From contig NC_080673.1 in NCBI RefSeq assembly GCF_030445035.2, positions 177,859,216 through 177,923,215 of the forward strand: a stretch of DNA of 64,000 bases, written 5' to 3'. Of the stretch, positions 56,805 through 64,000 are shown piece by piece; the first letter of the stretch is position 1, and the number at the start of each line of letters is the position of its first letter. Below the pieces are notes generated by a model that was not told the origin of the DNA, ran no database searches, and worked only from the letters and a program-made list of their open reading frames with translations. This stretch comes from Dasypus novemcinctus. Taxonomy: Eukaryota > Chordata > Mammalia > Cingulata > Dasypodidae. Made by a program: the position numbers and the translations under genes.

Positions 56805-59609
56805 GTAAGTCATCTTCTTATTTGTTCATTGCTTAATTTGGGAACTTCTGAAAGACCCTGCATGTTGAGAAGAGACGGAAGAAGAAACAGAAATTTGAAT
56901 ATGATGAAATTGTTCCTACAATAGCCTAATGTTGCAGATGGGCAATTATTTTGTAGTTACTCTTTCTGTTAGTGTTCAAGGACTTTTTGCAGGTAGCCAA
57001 CTATTCTCTCCTATGCAAGTCCAAGCTTATCTATGTCCAGCTCAGCCTATTCTGTATCATATCTCACATCATCTTGCTGAAAGTAGTGTTATCCCTTCAC
57101 TGAACTAAAGAATAAATATACCTAGAGTAGATTGCCTTTACCTCTTGCCTGGTTCTATAATACTTCATTTTAAAAATATAATAATGTGATACACAATAAG
57201 ACTTGCTTATTTTACAAGCCCAGAAGAAATGTACAAGTCCTTGTTAAAATACTTGCAACAAATGTAGCAAATGCCCTTAAAAAAAAGAGCACTAGAAAGT
57301 TCACTTGAATTAAGTTATAATCATACAGTTAAGGAATTTAAAAGAACATTCAGTCTGCTCTGATTAATTCTGATTAACAAATATTGTCAAATAAAACATG
57401 TACTTTAATGGAAATACGATAGGAAAGAACACCTGCCATGTAATTCTTCAAGGGAAAATTCCTTGACATTTAGGAAAATGCAACTTTTGGAAGTCACTTT
57501 TCATAAGTCACATACTCATTTTTAAGGTAATCACTAATAAATTATAGTGGCCCTTCATCTCAAAACAGTTTTATCTTTTCGGTAATTGATCACTGCTTCT
57601 CTCCTTTGTGTGGAGCTGGGCTCTTTCTTATGTCTGCCATCCCTGAATATAAATCTCCAGAAAGGGAGAGTCAAGGGATAAACGTCTTTAAAAGATTGGT
57701 TTATTGGAAATAGCATAAGTGCCAAAGGCACTTAAGGTTAAATAGTTATGCAAGCCTGTTTATTTAGTTATTGATAAGAGAGATGATTGTTAAATCAGGT
57801 GGTACATGTCCTTGAGCATTTGACACACAAGGAAGATTATGGCTTCAAAAATAATGTTTGTCATTTAATGCAATTTTTTTTGTATGATATATTGGTTAGG
57901 AGTACTACCAAAAGGAAAATAATGGGATTTAAATAAAAACATAATTGGAGGTATTAGAAAGACAAATATAGAATGTGGGTTGCTATATAAATGTATGAAA
58001 CATTTCATTTAAAATTACATAAGCCTGGTTGAAAATTTAAAGTTCAATGAAATTTCCAAAATAAATGATTTTATTAAAATGCAACCCTGATTTTTTTTCT
58101 AATTTAAAATATAAGCAGAAATTCCTTCAGGCAAAAAAGTTAAATCAAATGTTTATTGTTCAGAAAGAGTCAGCCCTTGTTTTCTTCGCTGACACCACCA
58201 ATATGAAAATGACAAGTCTAGCAAGGAGGGCGTTTTTGTGATGCATATCTCTCCATGGGGAGAAGCCTACAGTCATTATGAGTTTATTTCACAATTCGGC
58301 TTCTTTCTGTAGCAATTCACTTTCATGAGATCAACTGTATCCTTTCTCTAGACTGGAAAGTGAAGTTCCAGTGGAGCACTGCATGATTGATTGGGTTCTT
58401 CAGCCATCCACACTGCCATTGCCTAACAACCCCAGATCCATGCAACTGTGCAGCTCCTCCAATGATGGCCAAAATGAGCATAGTGATTCCACTGTAGTTT
58501 AGTTCATTTTGAGAATGCAGATAATTTACCAGTTTGCATTTCCTATGGAAAAGCTAGGTCACATTTCAATATCCATTTTACAAGTATGTATCTTTTTACA
58601 CCAACCCTATTATTTTATCTCAGTGAATCAACTTCTGACTCCCCTCTCTTCTTACTGTCTCTTTGATCCTCCCAAAAGAGCTAAACTCTATGGCCTTATC
58701 TACGACATAATTTCGTAGTTATTGTTAAACAATTAATTTTTCATCTAGACTACGGTTTCTTTGCAGCCTGGGGTTTCAGTGAATTCAGTACTAGAAGAGT
58801 TTCAAGATCACCAAGGTTCTTGGGATGTAACACAGGTTCAGTAAATTATCCCCCCCACAGAAATTGATAATATAACAAAAGCATCATTATACCACTTAAA
58901 AATATTTTAAGAATACTTTAAGGAATATTAAGAATGATTAATAAATGTCAGGAAAAGTCAGCCTTGTAGTCTTTGGAATGTCTATAAGGATCATGTGAAA
59001 ATAAAATGGCATGCAAATGATATTAGATAATTTTCAAATGCAATTGATGACAGAACATTTTTGTGAAGCAACTTGTGGAACTAGAATTCTATAGAACATA
59101 CCTCAGGAAATGCTCTTCAGAGCCCTTATCAGTAATGTTCATTTGGGTGATGTTATACATATAATGAATGATATGATCAAATATCCATTTTTAAATTTCA
59201 AGTAATTTATGGGAAGCATATTCTTATATTTGTACCTTCATGCTTTCTGCACACATACATGCACATGCACACACTTACTCTCACAAACAGCAAGAATGAA
59301 AGGACAAGATGACTGTGATTTTAGTGATATCATTTGTTCTAATATGCACAGGGTAATTTTGTGTGAAATTTTGTAAATTATCTTATTACTATGGCTATTG
59401 TTTGAAGGACTATAATATTTGATTATGAGACATATAATGCAGAATATATATTTCATGTCTTAGTTTTATCTATTGACTCTGAGCCATCTGTTTGTTTTTC
59501 TTCTCTTGAACTTTTTCCTTTCCATATTAAAAAACAAATAAATAATCAAGAAATTGACATATATTCCCTTTCTTTTCCACTTATTGACAGGCATTTTACT
59601 CTATTTGAG
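56805..59609. other. unassigned sequence, about 2.8 kb
   Basis: No repeat family or gene recognised. The stretch 58150-58510 is less AT-rich and more complex than its surroundings and could be a conserved non-coding element, but the sequence alone cannot show this. Confidence 0.35.
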
Positions 59610-59850
59610 CCTTCCTTCCTTCCCTCCCTCCCTTCTTCCTTCCCTCCCTCCCTTCTTCCTCCCTCCCTTCTTCCTTCCTCCCTCCCTTCCTCCCTCCCTC
59701 CCTCCCTCCCTCCCTTCCTCCCTCCCTTCCTCCCTTCCTTCCTTCCTCCCTTCCTTCCTTCCTTCCTTCCTTTCTTCCTTCCTTCCTTCCTTCCTTCCTT
59801 CCTTCCTTCCTTCCTTCCTTCCTTCCTTCCTTCCTTCCTTCCTTCCTTTT
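59610..59850 (+). repeat. CCTT/CCCT polypyrimidine microsatellite
   Basis: About 240 bp contain only C and T, with the purine complement on the other strand. The first half mixes CCTT with CCCT units and the second half is a long regular CCTT array. It opens long repetitive frames on both strands (Pro, Ser, Phe, Leu or Lys, Glu, Gly, Arg) which are not genes. Confidence 0.98.
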
Positions 59851-60609
59851 TTTCTCTCTTTCTTCCATATGCTTTGTTTCTTTACTCGGTTCTGCAACAA
59901 TGTCTCCAGTAAATATGCTATTCTCAAAAACAAGACTATATCATCAGGGTTGCTGGTGACAGACAGAAAACAAATGAACATAAGCAAGCTAATCTAGATT
60001 AGATCCACCGGGAAAAATCAATGACATGGAAAAGAACAAAGTTACAAAGGAATGAGGTTGTAACTGCCAATTTGTACAAAAAGGAGAAAAAAAAGAAACA
60101 AAACTATGTATTACAAGGCAGAGCCAATGTTAACACATGAAAAGTACAAATTGAAGTCAATTAACTGGATAGTTGGAGCAAAGCTAAACAATATTGCCTC
60201 AATTAAATGGTTATGTCGTTTAAAGTAATTTTGGACTTGAAGTAGCACAAATGGTCTGATAAAATTATTCATTGAATCTGTTGCACAAGTGGGAGGGGTA
60301 AGTTTATTGTCCCTGAAGGCCTCCCCTGGAACTGAAAATTGAAGACAGATTTTGCATATAGGAGAAGTGACCCATGGGGAAATCTAATCTGATAATGACC
60401 ATATAGTTGCTTTTGTTAGTTTCATCCTTGGCATGTTTATTTTCCACATTTCCATCAATATGTATTTTACCTCTACTGGTTTATTCTTCATTCTGTGCAT
60501 ATTAGCCAGTTGGGAAATCTAGAGGTCTGGGTGTTCAAAGCAAAATTCTACAAAATTATTCTAATGGCTTCTCTTCTAGTCCATCAAAAATATATGTTCA
60601 TAAGTAATA
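59851..60609. other. unassigned sequence
   Basis: No supported feature. Confidence 0.4.
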
Positions 60610-60790
60610 ATAAGAAGCATTATTTATTGATTTCCTGCCCTAGATGCAATAAGCTGAGCCCTAATCTGTACCAAAACAATCCAGATGATAACTACTTTCC
60701 TAATTTAGCAGAAAAGGAAAGGGAAGCTCCAATTACTCAAATAACTTTCCCAAAGTCACACACACAATTATTCAGGGACTGAGCTGGAAA
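60610..60790. mobile_element. old SINE or LINE remnant (MIR/L2 type)
   Basis: 'aagcattatttattgatttcctgcc', 'caatccagatgataactac' and 'gctccaattactcaaataactttcccaaagtcacacacacaatt' followed by 'cagggactgagctggaaat' resemble the tail of the common old repeat reading 'gcccaaggtcacacagct ... agagctgggattcga'. Confidence 0.45.
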
Positions 60791-61029
60791 TCATTTCTAT
60801 GTTGGACTGAATTAAATCCCATAACATCTCTATTAAATAATGTTATTTTTATTTTCATTTTCATTTTCATTTTATGGTACCATAAGAAAATATTAGTCTA
60901 TTTTCTTTCTCTTAAGAGTGAGCATGGAACAATTGGCACAAAGTTCATTTATTTTTTGGAATAGTGTCCTTCAAACCTTACTTTAACATGCTCAGATTTG
61001 TTAAAATTAAAAAGGAGTACAACCCCTAA

Positions 61030-61600
61030 TATAACTTTATTTTTAATCACACAAGAACCAGAGAGATCCTTTGAAAAATTAAACCAGATTGTGTCATTAC
61101 CTCACCTGCACAGAAGCCTCTGGTGACATATCATACTGACTAATATCCAAACTCCTGGTCATGCCTGAAAAACTACATGTTCTGGCTTCTCTCCTCACCA
61201 TGACCCTTCCCTGGTGTGTTCTGACATTTTTCTTTTACTCAGATATGCCATGACTGTCCTGTCATAGGGTCTTTTTTCAAGGATCACTTATTTTTGGCCT
61301 CTGCTAAATAAATTGCATCCTGTCAAACCAGATAAAATAGCATCATTCCCAAATTACCCAGTTGATGCTTGAGTCTCTTACTCTACCTTGTAGCTTTTCA
61401 TTTCCCTTATCACTATCAAAAATTAAATTGCACATTCATTTGTTTAATTGCTTATTTTCTGCACTCTTAATATAAAGCAGCTCTACTACATGTCAGATCT
61501 TTGTCTTGTCACTAACTCATAACCTAAAACAATGCCTGGTATATAGTATTTTCTCATTGCCTATTTCTTATATGGATAAATATGCACTGTTAGTTCCAAT
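61030..61600 (+). mobile_element. L2 LINE 3' end
   Basis: 'agattgtgtcattacctcacctgcacagaagcctctggtgac', 'tatccaaactcctggtcatgcc', 'tgttctggcttctctcctcacc', 'gatatgccatgactg' and 'aaacaatgcctggtatatagta' follow the L2 3' region in order on the plus strand. L2 was active before the placental radiation, in keeping with its divergence. Confidence 0.8.
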
Positions 61601-63624
61601 ATTAAGTATTAATACAGCAATGCATATTTATCATTTTTAGATGCAAATAGTAAAATTTGATATATTTTTTCATACTCCACATTAGATCATCTTGAGCTCC
61701 TATGAAAGATTGGAGAACATTAATTTCTATTTTTAAACACCATAAGTTAGTAATTAAGGTAATAAAATCTCTTTATAATACTAGAGTCAGCAGAGGAAAA
61801 TTTATCACCTTTTACCTCTGCAAAGTGACAGTACAGAAAAGCCTGAGTTTCTATTGCCAGATGGGCTGCTAATATTGTTTCCCAAAAGTAGTATGGCATA
61901 TCCACTTAGTCACATACTGAGCTGGACTACAGAGGCTGCCTTATGCCTTGAAAGTCTACAAATTTTAGAATGTGGAGAAGGACAGCTGAAGAGGAGCTTA
62001 CCTTATGCCAGTAGACTAATATAGAATGAAAGGAAGAAGAAAAGACCCGAGTCAGACATTCCTAATGAATACTCAAAAACTTAACTATCAGGTAGAATAA
62101 CCTCAGTTCCCTGAAGAAAAGGGAATGAGGATGTGGAAACTCACCAACAGTGTAGTTATTATAATGGAACGCCTTCCACATGGAAAACTGAGGCCAAGAG
62201 AAAGAAGTTCTTCTCCCAAATATTACACAGGCTTAGATTCATTTAACCAATTTAACTCAAGTGTTAGGACTGTGCAACCAGAGTTATGATTGCAGTTGTC
62301 ATGGAAAGAGATGTCTTTTCTCAGGATGGTTCTCCTACTTTCATGATTCAGCACATCTACTACCAACTGCTGTCCCTTGGTTCAGTCTTCTGAAAATGTT
62401 GTTAATGTAAATTTGTGTTCTCCACAGTTTGTATGATTTTGTCTGAAGATTCACCCACTTATTTTTTTCCTACTCAAAATCATGATTAGTCACATTGCCC
62501 ACCATAGGTCCTCCAAACCTCTATAATCAGATTGAATAACAGGATTAGTATATATTGATTATAATATTAGGGATCCCAAATTTTAATATAAATCCTCCTC
62601 ATTATCAAATTCCCAGAGACAAATTTAAAAATTACAGTCCAAAGATTATAAGTTAAGACAACTGAGATTTTCACAATAAATTAATATTAAAATGTTTCAA
62701 AAGGCAACACAAAAAGCTTTCCAACTTCATAAACTTCATCATGGCAGGAGGGATTGCTAAATTTTTTATCTTTCAGAAATTAAAATCTGAGTTGTGTTTC
62801 CCTGGAAATGGTAGACTTTGTTTAGAAACAAGAACTAAAGAATCAAGAAGTTAATAGAAAAATAATGTTACCCTCAAAAGTGGTCCAAATATGGGTTGCA
62901 ATATTCACCAATTTAGAAATCAAACTTGAAAAAAATTATCTAAGACCAAATTTTGTACCCAGAATTCTGCACTTAAGAGTTTCTATAGCCAATGTTCAAT
63001 GGAAACTAAGGAATTAGGCAAGGTCATCAGATAAATTCTTGATGTAATCTTCACCAGAGTTTCATACATTTGATGAAAAAATTCCCAGTCCTCATCTGTG
63101 AACTTAAACTCAACCAGGAGAAATTTATCCAAAAAGAAGTTAAAATGTTCTCTATGAGTTTATGATATAGAAGTTGAAATGAGCCGAGTGTAATTAGCCT
63201 ATGCCAATAATTTTCTCTTTACACCTTGTGTAAATTCCACTATGATGTGGAATTTGGTCTAAAGGCTTCTTTAGATCCAGGTAAAACACATATGAGAAAA
63301 ATATCTCTTAGATATTATAGTGTATTTCATATGGCAACAAATCAGCAGGGAAATAGGTTATTCCACTCTTAGTAGTGTTAACCTTGATCATTAAGCTAAG
63401 GTGTTAATGCTTAATATCTGTATTTAAACATGAGTCTTCCTTTTGTAATTAGAAATCAAATGTAAGCAACTACAGAGCATCTTGTTTCCTAAAAAAATCT
63501 CTCACTGATTTGATTTTTAAAAATTTTACCTTCTCGGTAGTTATATATATCCCTTAACATTTCTTACATTGTGTGTTTTTGCTTTCACTTCCTATTTTTT
63601 TCTTGATTACATAGTAGTGCAATT
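61601..63624. other. unassigned sequence, about 2 kb
   Basis: No gene, repeat family or regulatory site recognised. Confidence 0.4.
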
Positions 63625-64000
63625 GCTCTATATTGCTAATGAAACTTGGTGGTTTACAACAACAAATACTTATTACCTCAACGTTTCTAAGCATGATCTA
63701 TCTGGGTGCTTCTGACTCAGTCCTGGCTCAGCAATGGTTTTGAACTGTCTTGATCTCATTTAAAGGCTTAACTGCAGAAGGATTCCTTTCCAAGCTTTTC
63801 CGTAGAGCAGCTCACAACATGGTGAGCAAGCAAGCAAAAGAGTGAGAGAGAGTGTTCAACACCGAAGCCACAGGAAGGTGGAAAGTTAAGCTAAGAAGTG
63901 GTATCATGTTACCTCTGCCTTAATCTGTTGGTAAGAAGTGAATCACTAAACCTAGAACACAATCAAAGAAAGGGGATTATGCCCGGGTGTGAATAGCAGG
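63625..64000 (-). mobile_element. LTR-like old repeat, cut by window end
   Basis: 'gtggtttacaacaacaaatacttattacctcaacg', 'gagcagctcacaacatggtgagcaagcaagcaaaagagtgagagagag', 'agaagtgaatcactaaacc' and 'ggggattatgcccgggtgtgaatagcagg' follow, in antisense, an old LTR-type repeat with a 'ttacacaagggcgtgaatacc' end. The family is not resolved. Only part of the element is in the window. Confidence 0.45.

Noticed and set aside
59554..59997. 147-codon plus-strand and 128-codon minus-strand frames across the CCTT tract
   Set aside because: Low-complexity translation of a simple repeat, with no start context or homology.
60495..60782. 95-codon plus-strand open frame
   Set aside because: Its second half lies in an old SINE-like remnant and no family is recognisable.

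Overview
This window looks like repeat-rich, AT-rich non-coding DNA from a xenarthran mammal, most likely an armadillo. The organism call rests on several copies of the tRNA-derived DAS SINE, three or four of them flanked by target-site duplications, and on LTR and L1 3' ends unlike the common primate or rodent ones. Tigger1, MLT1 (MaLR), MIR and L2 remnants, which placental genomes share, are also present. I see no complete protein-coding gene. All family names come from pattern recognition by eye, without a database search.

Layout. Positions 120-7790 hold a MaLR-like LTR (minus strand) split by a degenerate ERV-L provirus (427-7648), which itself carries two DAS SINEs in opposite orientations. 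Positions 7790-18700 are mostly unassigned AT-rich DNA with L1, L2 and MIR scraps, one LTR, and two candidate small exons: a signal-peptide-like exon at 10188-10257 (+) and a possible first coding exon at 16544-16706 (-). Positions 18716-22015 are a near full-length Tigger1 DNA transposon interrupted near its 5' end by two solo LTRs. A recent-looking DAS SINE follows at 22084-22474. Positions 25000-33000 hold LTRs, a 5'-truncated L1 3' end (minus), a decayed L1 ORF2 (plus) and a stack of three LTRs.

Positions 33960-41135 are mainly antisense L1 sequence, with nested LTR and MLT1 insertions, a probable twin-priming inversion and a TTTTA microsatellite. Positions 42100-46605 hold a dimeric tRNA-like SINE, MLT1 LTRs, and L1 3' untranslated sequence on the plus strand that mirrors the minus-strand copy at 26-27 kb. 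A GAPDH processed pseudogene lies at 49880-50975, with a DAS SINE just downstream. The last 13 kb contain MLT1, MaLR-like, MIR and L2 remnants, a CCTT polypyrimidine tract, one candidate 53-nt exon and long stretches where I recognise nothing.

The recognisable protein-coding material is dead mobile-element or retrocopy sequence: ERV-L pol with dUTPase, Tigger1 transposase, L1 ORF2 and GAPDH. No set of genes works together here, and I did not find a convincing undescribed system. The most useful leads are the three splice-bounded candidate exons and the readable order of nested insertions.
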